NCBI GenBank assembly: GCA_964459445.1
Contig: CAYWMP010000027.1
Coordinates: 1 to 43,810 of the forward strand
DNA length: 43,810 nt
DNA from: CAYWMP01 sp964459445
GTDB taxonomy: Bacteria > Desulfobacterota > DSM-4660 > Desulfatiglandales > HGW-15
Reading direction: 5' to 3'
The first letter of the stretch is position 1. Every line of letters starts with the position of its first letter. Shown piece after piece: positions 15,979-24,305 of this stretch. The notes below the pieces were generated by a model. It did not search any database. It was not told the origin of the DNA and saw nothing but the letters and a program-made list of their open reading frames with translations. A program made the translations under genes and the position numbers.

Positions 15979-17223
15979 ATGGATTACAAAGCATGGTCTG
16001 AATCAGAATTGAAGGGTCTTTTCAAATCCATGGGATACCGCCTTACCCCTCGTGAGGAAATTGATCAGAGAATTGCAAAGCTCAGAACCGGTATGGAAAA
16101 GGATGAGATGGATGGCGTCTTGGTCATCCAAAAAATGGACCTTTACTATTTTTCCGGAACCGCTCAGGATTGCCTGCTCTATATCCCCCTGAGAGGAGAT
16201 CCCCTTCTCCTCGTCAAGAAGGAAATCAACAGGGTTCGGTTGGAATCTCCTATGGATAGGGTCATGAACATGAGATCCCTTCGCGATCTTCCTTCCATCA
16301 TTGACGACCATTTTGAGGGCTTGCCCAAGACCCTCGGGCTGGAGCTGGATGTCCTGCCGGTCCTGGATTATTTCAGGTTGAAAGGGTTTTTTCCCGATAC
16401 GCGGTTCAAAGACGTTTCTCACTTGATCAAAAACCTTAGAAAGATCAAATCTCCTTACGAAATCGAACTCATTAGATCCGCCGGGAAAATCGGGGAGAAG
16501 GTATTTCTTGAAGCGAAAGTATTCCTTGAGAAAGGCATGACGGAGATCGCCTTTGGTGGTTTGATGGAAGCCGCCGCGAAGAAATACAGGCATGAGGGGT
16601 TACTGCGGGTAAGATCACTCAACTACGAGGCCTATTCTTGGCATATCTTAAGCGGGGTTACCGGCGGCATCGTGAGTCAATCCGATTCACCCATGGGTGG
16701 ATTGGGCCTTTCGCCGGCATTTCCCGTTGGGGCCAGTTCGAAGATCATTAAGGCCCACGAACCGGTTTTGGTGGACTTTGGAACCTGTTTTCGTGGGTAT
16801 CAGGCTGATGAGACTCGTGTGTTTTCAATAGGAAAAATGGATCAGAAGTTCATTGATGCCTACAAGGTCTGCCATGAGATCCATGATGCGGTGCTGGATG
16901 ATGTCAAGCCCGGGGCTGATTGTGAAACCCTCTACAGGAATACTTTGAACATGGCGAAGAGGCTGGGGTATGGAGACAACTACCTGGGCCCATCCGGACT
17001 GCAAACCAAATTCATAGGCCACGGAATCGGGCTGGAACTCAATGAGTATCCCTTCCTGGCCCAGGGCCACGCCTATCCCCTGGAAACGGATATGACATTC
17101 GCTTTAGAACCAAAAATTGTCTTTCCGGGAGAGGGAGCGGTCGGTCTGGAGAATACGGTGTTGGTCACCAGTGATGGCTGGGAAATTCTCACGCCCCTGG
17201 AACAGGGTATCTTTGAATTGTAA
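15979..17223 (+). CDS. M24-family (Xaa-Pro aminopeptidase-like) metallopeptidase
   Basis: 414 residues from the ATG at 15979 (GGGA seven bases before it; an in-frame TTG six bases earlier is less likely). The N-terminal creatinase-like domain includes the VLVIQKMDLYYFSG motif. The C-terminal pita-bread domain carries the metal ligands: two aspartates in VDFGTCFRGYQADETR, a histidine in GHGIGLELNEYP, and glutamates in ALEPKIV and GLENTVLVT. It should cleave N-terminal residues before proline, in the cytoplasm (no signal peptide). The exact substrate cannot be read from sequence. Monogenic, preceded by the terminator of the zinc-knuckle gene. Confidence 0.88.
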   Translation: MDYKAWSESELKGLFKSMGYRLTPREEIDQRIAKLRTGMEKDEMDGVLVIQKMDLYYFSGTAQDCLLYIPLRGDPLLLVKKEINRVRLESPMDRVMNMRSLRDLPSIIDDHFEGLPKTLGLELDVLPVLDYFRLKGFFPDTRFKDVSHLIKNLRKIKSPYEIELIRSAGKIGEKVFLEAKVFLEKGMTEIAFGGLMEAAAKKYRHEGLLRVRSLNYEAYSWHILSGVTGGIVSQSDSPMGGLGLSPAFPVGASSKIIKAHEPVLVDFGTCFRGYQADETRVFSIGKMDQKFIDAYKVCHEIHDAVLDDVKPGADCETLYRNTLNMAKRLGYGDNYLGPSGLQTKFIGHGIGLELNEYPFLAQGHAYPLETDMTFALEPKIVFPGEGAVGLENTVLVTSDGWEILTPLEQGIFEL

Positions 17224-17251
17224 TTGAAATAGGTTGATGGGGGTCTTTTCA

Positions 17252-17273
17252 ATAGGAGATGAGAGGCTCCTAT
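17252..17273. terminator. possible terminator between convergent genes
   Basis: ATAGGAG-(8 bases)-CTCCTAT forms a seven-pair stem 30 bases after the M24 stop. The downstream T-richness (CTCTTTAATTTT) starts several bases away, so it is only a weak candidate. Confidence 0.35.
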
Positions 17274-17316
17274 AAAGGCTCTTTAATTTTAAGGGGAATG
17301 GCTAAGCCGTCCCTTC

Positions 17317-17646
17317 CTATTGGTCCAGGATGGATAAGCCTATCAGGAAATGGCCCTTGAACTGTCCTTCATCATCTTTGGTAATGTGCTTAATCTCAGT
17401 CTTGAGATACTCGGTTGGCTTGGACGCATCAGAACTATAATACTTCATGTCCATGACCTCTCCAACCTCTAAATACTCAAGCAGTTCCGAGTCCTCTTTG
17501 ACCAAAACGCACATCCCCTTAGCGGACAGATTCCATATCTTAAACTGATAAACACTGCCCATTCCCTCTTTGGAGAATTCGAGACTGTAGTATTTGTCAA
17601 CGGTAGTCCTGGATTCAGATCTCTTTTCTTTTATTTCTTTTGGCAT
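17317..17646 (-). CDS. PilZ-domain protein
   Basis: 109 residues, a single PilZ domain. The N-terminal basic cluster KEKRSESR provides the RxxxR-type c-di-GMP motif and NLSAKGM matches the (D/N)xSxxG motif 30-40 residues later; the remainder is beta-strand-like and ends GHFLIGLSIL. Such stand-alone proteins read out cyclic di-GMP and affect motility or surface properties. No ribosome binding site of note. It is convergent with the M24 peptidase gene. Confidence 0.82.
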   Translation of the reverse strand: MPKEIKEKRSESRTTVDKYYSLEFSKEGMGSVYQFKIWNLSAKGMCVLVKEDSELLEYLEVGEVMDMKYYSSDASKPTEYLKTEIKHITKDDEGQFKGHFLIGLSILDQ

Positions 17647-17794
17647 GATTCACATTGTTTTCTGATTATTGAGGTTTCTTCGTTCCTTAGTTATGCAATT
17701 TATATACCTTTCTTCTATTTTGGAAAAAGCACACCCCGATTCATTAATTAGTTATAATACCATAAAATGCTTTAAAGTCAAGGAAATTAAGGTT

Positions 17795-18427
17795 TCAATG
17801 ACTCAAATTGCCAACAGAAAAAATTTCCAGAATTCGCCCCCGAATACGTTTCGGTCGCTGAGTGGTCACGTCAAAAATCCGTCCTTGGCCTTTTTCGACA
17901 AAATGGTGTCCAAGATGCTCGAAGGTTGTTCGACCCGGATCAGCAATAAGCACGCGATTGACTCCCGCCTTTAAGGCCCTTTTGATAAGCCTCCTTAAGG
18001 AGTCAATCATTTTATCCCAGAAGCAGATATCGGCGCCAATAAGAATATCAATCTTGTTTAAATCCTTTTTTGTGATTCGATCAAATTCCCTTTTTTCGGG
18101 GGCTATTTTCACGCCATTGACCTCCGCGTGCAACTGCAGGTAAGGAAAAACGTGTGTGTCGAAATCGACGGCAATGACCTTGGCATCAAATTTTTTTGCA
18201 CAATAAATGCCAGCCAACCCCCAGCCGCTTCCCGCCTCCATCACTTTGGCGCCCTTGGGAATCCCTTTCCGGTCACAATACTCCATCAATAACCAGCTTG
18301 AGTTCCATAGCTTGTTCCCATGAACCACAGGAAAGGCATTGCGTTTAAGTCTCCTTATCTCCGGATGGCGCGACAGCAGGATGCGTACGCCGTGTGCACG
18401 AATTTCGGTCCTTCTAGGATTATTCAT
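17795..18427 (-). CDS. class I SAM-dependent methyltransferase (METTL23/ETFBKMT-like)
   Basis: 210 residues, cytoplasmic. Motif I is VMEAGSGWGLAGIYCAKKF (E-x-G-x-G-x-G type) at about 80-98, followed by VIAVDFD as motif II and DILIGADICFWD as the post-II strand. The layout (N-terminal W-x-SSWLL segment and ADICFWD) resembles the Nnt1/ETFB-lysine-methyltransferase group, which mostly modify proteins. Substrate unknown. The start codon lacks a clear ribosome binding site. Stands alone. Confidence 0.75.
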   Translation of the reverse strand: MNNPRRTEIRAHGVRILLSRHPEIRRLKRNAFPVVHGNKLWNSSWLLMEYCDRKGIPKGAKVMEAGSGWGLAGIYCAKKFDAKVIAVDFDTHVFPYLQLHAEVNGVKIAPEKREFDRITKKDLNKIDILIGADICFWDKMIDSLRRLIKRALKAGVNRVLIADPGRTTFEHLGHHFVEKGQGRIFDVTTQRPKRIRGRILEIFSVGNLSH

Positions 18428-18851
18428 AGAATATTCTTTTTGAATTATTTACAACTCGAAAATGCCTATTGGATCGTTTATGTGAGATGTGAAATCGCTA
18501 TAATAGATACAAAGGACATTCAAGGCAAGTTAAGAGAGGTGGCTTCCTCACAGGAAACGCCGCATCCTTCTTCGCCTATGACCTCCATGAGGAATGAAAC
18601 GATCTTTCCCCGTTCGTTCATTGTGAGCTTTTCTCCATTTCAATCAATCCCAATTAATAAGCATAGTGCTTATGTTACTTACGTATTCACTTTAAAAGAG
18701 CTGTCAATGTAGACGTCCCAAACTCTGCTGGCATGGGGATAGCCTTGACAGTGCGAAGCCGTTTTTTTATGTTCAAAGACCCGGCTAATCAATTGATCCT
18801 TTGGCTTTGGTTACTAGGTCTTTCGCCTCTGAACAACATAAGGAGATCTTC
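18428..18851. other. intergenic region with promoter of the peptidase block
   Basis: About 420 bases between divergent genes. The first half shows no gene; one short rightward ORF overlapping the methyltransferase start is a shadow. The right part has a good sigma70 promoter (18745-18773, listed separately). Confidence 0.5.
18745..18773 (+). promoter_or_regulatory. sigma70 promoter of the P1 peptidase gene
   Basis: TTGACA (18745-18750), 17-base spacer, TATGTT (18768-18773), 78 bases before the ATG at 18852. A consensus -35 with optimal spacing. Confidence 0.6.
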
Positions 18852-19868
18852 ATGTCACGAACGGGAAAATACAATGCATTGACTGATGTTGAGGGAATCA
18901 TTGTCGGACACTATACCAACAAGGAGGCGGTCAGCGGCGTCACGGTAGCGATCTGTTATGATGGGGCCGTAGGGGGTGTTGATGTGAGAGGTGCCGCTCC
19001 CGGCACAAGAGAAACCGATCTTCTTGAACCTGAGAACCTTGTTGAAAGGGCCCAAGCCATTGTCCTGTCTGGCGGATCCGTATACGGTCTTTCCGCTGCC
19101 GACGGCGTCGTCCGCTGGTTGGCCGAAAAAGGCCACGGATTTCCCCTTGATGGCGAGCATGTAGCGCCCATTGTCCCTGCGGCTGTTCTTTACGACCTTG
19201 GGAGGGGAAGGGACTTCGTTCCACCGATTAATGCGGAGTGGGGAAAAAAGGCCTGTGAAGCTGCCAAAACCGGGGCCGTTCCAATGGGCACTGTGGGAGC
19301 GGGAACCGGTGCGCTGACCTTTTCCGGGGGTATGAAGGGCGGGCTGGGTACGGCCAGTCTGGTTTTGGGCTCTGGTTTGATCGTCGCTGCCCTGGTTGCA
19401 GTAAACGCCTTTGGCTCTGTTGTGGACCCGGTTACCGGACAACCTTGGGAAATCGGACTGGAATTAGAAAACGAATTCGGAGAACAGGGAACACGCGCCG
19501 TCCGACTTCCGGCAACACAGCAGCCCGCACCAGCCCAAAACACCACGATCGGAGTGATTGCCACAGATGCCATTTTGACCAAATCACAGGCAAAGAAAGT
19601 GGCTCAAATGGCCCATGACGGCATGGCAAGGGCCATTCGCCCCTCACACACCCTTTTTGATGGGGACACTATCTTTTGTCTTGCCACCTGCAAAAGGAGC
19701 CTTCCCGAAACACCTGGAGTCTTTGTTGCCCCGCATGCCCAGGCCCTAACCGATATCGGACATGCGGCGGCCGACTGCATGGCAAGAGCCATTATCAAAG
19801 GCATCACGACGGCAGAAAGCCTGGCAGGCATGAAGGCTTTTAGAGATTTGGAGGAACGGAAACGATAA
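18852..19868 (+). CDS. P1-family (DmpA/BapA-type) N-terminal nucleophile aminopeptidase
   Basis: 338 residues from the ATG at 18852, which has AAGGAGATCTTC immediately before it. The fold signature of the DmpA/BapA (peptidase S58, P1) family is clear: TDVEGIIVGHYT at the start, SGGSVYGLSAADGV, GAVPMGTVGAGTGA and KGGLGTAS. These enzymes mature by self-cleavage before a Ser or Thr that becomes the N-terminal nucleophile; the QNTTIGVIATDA stretch (Thr231/Thr232) is the likely site by analogy. Known members release N-terminal D-, L- or beta-amino acids from peptides and amides. It precedes a dipeptide-type transporter, so uptake and hydrolysis are probably linked. A palindromic repeat (copy 2) follows. 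Confidence 0.88.
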   Translation: MSRTGKYNALTDVEGIIVGHYTNKEAVSGVTVAICYDGAVGGVDVRGAAPGTRETDLLEPENLVERAQAIVLSGGSVYGLSAADGVVRWLAEKGHGFPLDGEHVAPIVPAAVLYDLGRGRDFVPPINAEWGKKACEAAKTGAVPMGTVGAGTGALTFSGGMKGGLGTASLVLGSGLIVAALVAVNAFGSVVDPVTGQPWEIGLELENEFGEQGTRAVRLPATQQPAPAQNTTIGVIATDAILTKSQAKKVAQMAHDGMARAIRPSHTLFDGDTIFCLATCKRSLPETPGVFVAPHAQALTDIGHAAADCMARAIIKGITTAESLAGMKAFRDLEERKR

Positions 19869-19877
19869 TCCCCCTGG

Positions 19878-20034
19878 GAGGCTGCCAGAAAACGCCCATC
19901 TGCTGCGTTACCCTCATCCCTCGCCTGCCGCGCCGTAGCCTCAGGCGAAGGCTGGTCACTGCGGCGTACTTCAATGTACGCCTCATTCCTCCGGATTTCG
20001 GAAGCCTTGCATCTGAGCATTTTCAGGCAGCCTC
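19878..20034 (+). repeat. covarying-arm palindromic repeat, copy 2
   Basis: Outer arms GAGGCTGCC (19878-19886) and GGCAGCCTC (20026-20034) pair over nine bases; after one mismatch GAAAA/TTTTC pairs. The interior matches copies 1 and 3 (CCATCTGCTGCGTTACCCTC, GCGTAC-TTCAAT-GTACGC hairpin, CCTCATTCCTCCGGATTTC) but has about 30 extra bases around AGCCT-TCAGGCG-type hairpin at 19937-19953. Begins nine bases after the P1 peptidase stop. Confidence 0.85.
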
Positions 20035-20180
20035 AAGAAATACGATTATCGGACGACCTGATGATGGGTTATTCCCCGTTTCTTTGTAGCTATTTTTCTG
20101 GACAACACTCACCATTTAAAATATCACTTTAAGTGAGAGGTGGTGTTAAAACGTTCATATTTGATCTTTCTTTCTAATCT

Positions 20181-20218
20181 ATCAGCTTTTTGGTTTTGAC
20201 CTGGAAAGCTGATATTTT
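20181..20218 (+). terminator. hairpin with T-run upstream of the binding-protein gene
   Basis: ATCAGCTTT (20181-20189) pairs with AAAGCTGAT (20205-20213), followed by ATTTTTAT. It can end the P1 peptidase transcript or act in the leader of the transporter operon; about 100 bases separate it from the next start. The other 150 bases of this gap show nothing else. Confidence 0.45.
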
Positions 20219-20316
20219 TATCCTGGCTTATTCCAATTTAACTTTGTACGAGCATGAGTCCCATTGATTTGTTTTAATTCGTAAACCCCCAATTAAAAAT
20301 TAGGAAAGGAGGCATT

Positions 20317-21813
20317 ATGAAAAAGTTATTTTTGATCGCTCTGATTTTGAGTGTATTCATTTATTCTCCCGCTGCCTTCGCTGATAACCCTGTTAAGGGA
20401 GGCAGCCTGACCGTTTGTCAACCGGCCGAACCTCCGGGCCTTGATCCCACAGGAAACACAGCCGCGGCAATCGACCGCGTGGTGTATGCCAACATTTATG
20501 AAGGTCTCATCAAGGTCGACAAAAACGGCCAATTCGTGCCGGGACTGGCTACAAAATGGGATGTTTCAGGAGACGGGAAAACCTACAAATTCCAATTGCG
20601 TAAAGGGGTTAAATTCCACAATGGTGAGACCTTCAATGCCCAGGTCGCCAAATGGAATATCGACCGCGCAATGGGTGAGAAAACAACCAATCCCCATCCT
20701 GAGTATTTTAGGGGCATCACAAATATTGACACACCGGATGATTACTCCCTCACTATCGCGCTGAAGGACGTCGATGCCCTGTTCATTGCTCACATGGCTG
20801 AAGGCGATGCGGTCTTTCTCCCCAGGTCGGGTTTTGAAAACGCAAAATCAAATCCCATCGGTACCGGCCCATTCAAGTTTGTTAAATGGGTCAGAGGAGA
20901 TAGGGTCGAAATGGCCAGGTTCGATGGATACTGGAATCCGGAACTGCCCTATCTGGACAAAGTCACATTCAAGTTTATTGGCGATGCCAGCGCACAAATT
21001 GCCGCTCTCAAGGCAGGTGACATCGATGTGATCGGTTACATCGCTGCACCGGAATCTGCCATGGAAATGGCCAAAGACAAGCGTTTTAAAGTATATGCAG
21101 GGACCACGACCGGCGAAGTCATTATGTCTACGAACAACAAGGCTAAACCCTTTGACAACAAACTGGTACGACAAGCTGTAGCCTATGCCATTGACCGACA
21201 GGCCGTGGTTGACCTGGTTATGTTCGGTTATGGCACACCCATTGGTTCACACTGGTCTCCTTCCACGCCCTATTATGTTGACCTAACCAACAAGTTTGCC
21301 TACAACCCCAAGAAAGCCAAGGAATTGCTGGCCGAAGCCGGTTATCCCAATGGTTTTGAGGCAACTATCAAATTGCCTGCTATTTACTCCTATTCCAGAC
21401 GTGCCGGTGAGGTGATTGCCGATATGCTGAGCAAGGTAGGCGTCAAACTCAACATTGAGATAGTTGAGTGGGGACAATGGATTGAGCGAATTTTTAAGAA
21501 AAAAGAATATCAGCTTACCATGATTGGTCATGTTGAGGCTTGGGACATCGGCATATATGCCAATCCAAAATACTATTTTCTTTACGACTCCCAGGAGTTT
21601 CGAGATGCCTATGCCAAGGCCCTCATTGCGCCAAGTGAGGCTGAAAAGGCGAAGTGGTTTGGTCGCTGCCAAGAGATTATCGCTGAAGATGCCGTCAACG
21701 GATACATGTTTTCCGCGCCCAGCCTGCCTGTAATGAAAGCCAACGTCATGGGTTGGTGGGAGAACTACCCCACTATTGCCCTCGATGCCACCCAGGTGTG
21801 GTGGAAAAAATAA
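20317..21813 (+). CDS. ABC transporter substrate-binding protein, family 5 (peptide/nickel type)
   Basis: 498 residues with a signal peptide cleaved near AAFA-DNPVKGG. SBP family 5 features: GGSLTVCQPAEPPGLDPT at the start of the mature part, the YEGLIKVDKNGQFVPGLATKWDVS lobe, FKLRKGVKFH-like sequence (FQLRKGVKFHNGETF), and GTGPFKFVKWVRGDR. It captures the substrate (peptides are most likely) in the periplasm for the permeases that follow. It has AGGAAAGGAGG before the start. A long hairpin between this gene and the permeases probably keeps its mRNA more abundant. Confidence 0.92.
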   Translation: MKKLFLIALILSVFIYSPAAFADNPVKGGSLTVCQPAEPPGLDPTGNTAAAIDRVVYANIYEGLIKVDKNGQFVPGLATKWDVSGDGKTYKFQLRKGVKFHNGETFNAQVAKWNIDRAMGEKTTNPHPEYFRGITNIDTPDDYSLTIALKDVDALFIAHMAEGDAVFLPRSGFENAKSNPIGTGPFKFVKWVRGDRVEMARFDGYWNPELPYLDKVTFKFIGDASAQIAALKAGDIDVIGYIAAPESAMEMAKDKRFKVYAGTTTGEVIMSTNNKAKPFDNKLVRQAVAYAIDRQAVVDLVMFGYGTPIGSHWSPSTPYYVDLTNKFAYNPKKAKELLAEAGYPNGFEATIKLPAIYSYSRRAGEVIADMLSKVGVKLNIEIVEWGQWIERIFKKKEYQLTMIGHVEAWDIGIYANPKYYFLYDSQEFRDAYAKALIAPSEAEKAKWFGRCQEIIAEDAVNGYMFSAPSLPVMKANVMGWWENYPTIALDATQVWWKK

Positions 21814-21827
21814 CCCGCCTTTATGAT

Positions 21828-21854
21828 ATTGGCCGGGGATATTCCCCGGCCAAT
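21828..21854 (+). promoter_or_regulatory. intercistronic hairpin after the binding-protein gene
   Basis: ATTGGCCGGGGA-TAT-TCCCCGGCCAAT is a perfect 12-pair stem with a three-base loop located 14 bases after the stop and 26 bases before the permease start. No T-run follows, so it is not a terminator; such structures after binding-protein genes typically stabilise the upstream message and lower permease expression. Confidence 0.75.
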
Positions 21855-21880
21855 CCTAACCCTATCGTTGCATTAAAATC

Positions 21881-22825
21881 ATGGCAAGATATGTCATTAA
21901 AAAGCTGATTACCCTCCTTATTCTTCTCTTTCTGGTCTCCATTACCGTTTACTCCGTCCTTTTCGCCTTACCGGGTGATCCGGCCCAGATTATCCTCGGC
22001 ATTAATGCCACACCCGAAACCCTGGCCAACCTGCGCGCCGAGTTGGGTCTTGATAAACCCTTCTGGGTCCAATACGGCGATTGGATGGGTAATCTTCTGA
22101 CCGGAGTCGGCAGCCGTTCAATCAATTATGACATGCCGGTCTACGACCTGATCCTTTCACGACTGACGGTTACGGGCCCCTTAGCGCTTTTGGCTATGGC
22201 CTTCGCCGTTGTCATATCCATTCCCCTTGGCATTTATGCTGCGCGGCACCAAAATCGACCGGGGGATGTGGGTGTCATGTTCTTTACCCAGCTTGGCCTG
22301 GCCACACCCGAATTCTGGTTGGGCATTCTGCTGATCCTCCTTCTTTCGGTCCAATGGGGCCTATTCTCTGCCGGAGGGTTTCCCGGATGGGCCGAAAGTT
22401 TCTGGGGGTCTTTCAAAGCCCTCCTCCTGCCGGCATTCGCACTCGGTGTCATTAGGGCTTCAATTTTGACCCGCCTCACAAGGTCTTCAATGTTGGAAGT
22501 CCTGAGAGAAGACTATGTTCGAACGGCCAGGGCGAAGGGTCTCAAAGAACGCACCGTGGTTTACGTTCATGCCCTCAGAAACGCGTTGATCCCTGTATTG
22601 ACCATCCTGGGGCTCCAATTGGGTCAACTCTTTGCCGGAGCCATCATTATTGAAAATGTTTACTATCTGCCGGGTTTGGGACGGCTGGTATTCCAGGCCA
22701 TTGGCCAGAGAGACCTTCCGGTGGTACGCGAAATTGTGCTTTTTATGGCGGCGGCTGTTGTTCTGGTAAATTTCATCGTTGACATGACTTACGCAAGTCT
22801 TGATCCGCGAGTGAGACTAGAATAG
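21881..22825 (+). CDS. dipeptide-type ABC transporter permease (DppB-like)
   Basis: 314 residues, six membrane segments expected. The N-terminus MARYVIKKLITLLILLFLVSITVYSV and the LPGDPAQ motif are typical of DppB/OppB. The cytoplasmic EAA loop reads DYVRTARAKGLKERTVVYVHALRNALIPV. It pairs with the DppC-like permease to form the inner-membrane channel. Coupled with the next gene (17 bases). Confidence 0.92.
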   Translation: MARYVIKKLITLLILLFLVSITVYSVLFALPGDPAQIILGINATPETLANLRAELGLDKPFWVQYGDWMGNLLTGVGSRSINYDMPVYDLILSRLTVTGPLALLAMAFAVVISIPLGIYAARHQNRPGDVGVMFFTQLGLATPEFWLGILLILLLSVQWGLFSAGGFPGWAESFWGSFKALLLPAFALGVIRASILTRLTRSSMLEVLREDYVRTARAKGLKERTVVYVHALRNALIPVLTILGLQLGQLFAGAIIIENVYYLPGLGRLVFQAIGQRDLPVVREIVLFMAAAVVLVNFIVDMTYASLDPRVRLE

Positions 22826-22842
22826 GGCGCAGGTTCAGCATT

Positions 22843-23667
22843 ATGAAACGATTTTACAGCAACTTGAACTTCAGCGTTGGATTCGCCCTCTCCATGGTCG
22901 TAATCTGCATGGCTATTCTCAGCCTCATGTGGACCCCCTATGACGCTGATTCCATGAACGCCAGACAGCGTCTTGAGGCGCCCTCATTGACTCACCCCCT
23001 GGGAACGGACCAATATGGCCGAGACATACTCTCCAGGGTCATGGTCGGGGCTGTGAATTCCATCATTGTCGGACTCGTGACCGTGGCTATCGGATTGAGC
23101 CTCGGCGTTTTCCTTGGGCTTGCCTCCGCCTATTACGGCAAACTGGTGGATGAAGCGATTATGCGTTTGTCGGATCTTCTCTTCGGCTTTCCGGCAGTGC
23201 TGACGGCCATTTTGATAACATCCATCCTTGGGCCATCGATGATCAATGCGATGCTGGCCATCGGGATTTTCTACATCCCGGTCTTTGCCAGACTCACCCG
23301 GGCGGTGGCCATGTCAATTTGGGAAAGGGAGTTCATCACAGCGGCCAGGGCCTGTGGCGTGAGTGAATGGGCCATAACATGGCGACATGTGCTGCCGAAC
23401 ATCCTTTCGCCTTTGCTCATTCAGGGAACCATCCAGTTCGCAGTCGCCATACTGGCAGAGGCAGGCCTGAGTTATCTGGGTTTAGGCACCCAACCGCCCA
23501 CGGCCTCCTGGGGAAGAATGCTCAACGAAGCCCAGACCTTTATGGGGATGGCCCCCTGGATGGCCGTCTTTCCGGGCGTTGCCATCGCCTGGGCCGTCCT
23601 CGGTTTCAACCTCCTTGGCGACGGTCTCAGGGATACCCTCGACCCCAAAATGGTAAGAATCAGATAA
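22843..23667 (+). CDS. dipeptide-type ABC transporter permease (DppC-like)
   Basis: 274 residues. Features of DppC/OppC: HPLGTDQYGRDILSRVMVGA in the N-terminal periplasmic part and the EAA loop EFITAARACGVSEWAITWRHVLPN. C-terminus ends GDGLRDTLDPKM as in the family. Its stop codon TAA lies inside the left end of the GxxExxY cassette (AATGGGACGCAGAT starts at its last two bases), so the cassette was inserted exactly at the gene end without damage. Confidence 0.92.
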   Translation: MKRFYSNLNFSVGFALSMVVICMAILSLMWTPYDADSMNARQRLEAPSLTHPLGTDQYGRDILSRVMVGAVNSIIVGLVTVAIGLSLGVFLGLASAYYGKLVDEAIMRLSDLLFGFPAVLTAILITSILGPSMINAMLAIGIFYIPVFARLTRAVAMSIWEREFITAARACGVSEWAITWRHVLPNILSPLLIQGTIQFAVAILAEAGLSYLGLGTQPPTASWGRMLNEAQTFMGMAPWMAVFPGVAIAWAVLGFNLLGDGLRDTLDPKMVRIR

Positions 23668-24285
23668 TGGGACGCAGATGAACGCTGATCTTCATGATTA
23701 TAATAACAAGGAGCTTACTGAAAAGATAATTGGGGTCTTTTATAAGGTTTACAATAAACTCGGCTACGGTTTCTTGGAAAAGGTATATGAGAATGCCATG
23801 ATGATTGAATTCGAGAAGGAATCAATTCCGGCGGTTTCTCAGTCTCCGATTAATGTCATTTACGATTCCCAGGTGATTGGCGAGTATTACGCAGATATTC
23901 TCGTTGATGATAAGATCATTGTTGAGATCAAAGCAAATAGAGCACTATCTGAGGATCACCAAGCCCAATTATTGAACTATCTAAGAGCCACAGACATTGA
24001 AGTCGGTCTCCTGCTCAACTTCGGACCAAAACCTGAAGTCAAACGCAAGGTTTTCGATAATTCGAGAAAGAGCAGATGATTTGTAAATTCATTATTTCAA
24101 TCGCTAATCGCTTAAAGGCCCGCGAAGCGGGGTCCCAAGGGCAAACCCTCGGGACTATTGGGGATATCAAGAAGGAAAAAGATAGAAATTTCTTTTTCCT
24201 GCATGCTGTCCCCAAAGTGACCTTAAGCGATTCTTCAGGCCTAATCCGTTTCTCTGCGTTAATTTGCGCATATCTGCGTCCCATT
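23666..24285 (+). mobile_element. GxxExxY cassette with 14-bp inverted ends
   Basis: AATGGGACGCAGAT at 23666-23679 and its exact reverse complement ATCTGCGTCCCATT at 24272-24285 bound a 620-bp unit holding a single ORF and about 190 bases of non-coding sequence. That non-coding part has a hairpin (GTCCCAAGGG-CAAA-CCCTCGGGAC, 24132-24155). The ORF start codon lies inside the left repeat. The unit separates the permease from the M20 peptidase gene of an otherwise compact operon. No transposase is encoded, so it must be mobilised in trans, or by an unknown means. Confidence 0.7.
23678..24079 (+). CDS. GxxExxY protein (PDDEXK_3 family)
   Basis: 133 residues. The name-giving GFLEKVY (G-x-x-E-x-x-Y) occurs near residue 32-38, and the nuclease-like core is visible as YYADILVDDKIIVEIKANRALSEDHQAQLLNYLRAT, giving the D...E-x-K pattern of the PD-(D/E)xK fold. 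Such proteins are common and scattered in anaerobes, with no proven function. The reading frame starts inside the terminal repeat of the cassette. It is unrelated to peptide transport and interrupts that operon. Confidence 0.85.
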   Translation: MNADLHDYNNKELTEKIIGVFYKVYNKLGYGFLEKVYENAMMIEFEKESIPAVSQSPINVIYDSQVIGEYYADILVDDKIIVEIKANRALSEDHQAQLLNYLRATDIEVGLLLNFGPKPEVKRKVFDNSRKSR

Positions 24286-24305
24286 CTTATAAAGGACAAT
24301 CAATC

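Noticed and set aside
16003..16593. 196-codon leftward ORF
   Set aside because: Antisense shadow of the M24 peptidase gene.
18855..19442. 195-codon leftward ORF
   Set aside because: Antisense shadow of the P1 peptidase gene.
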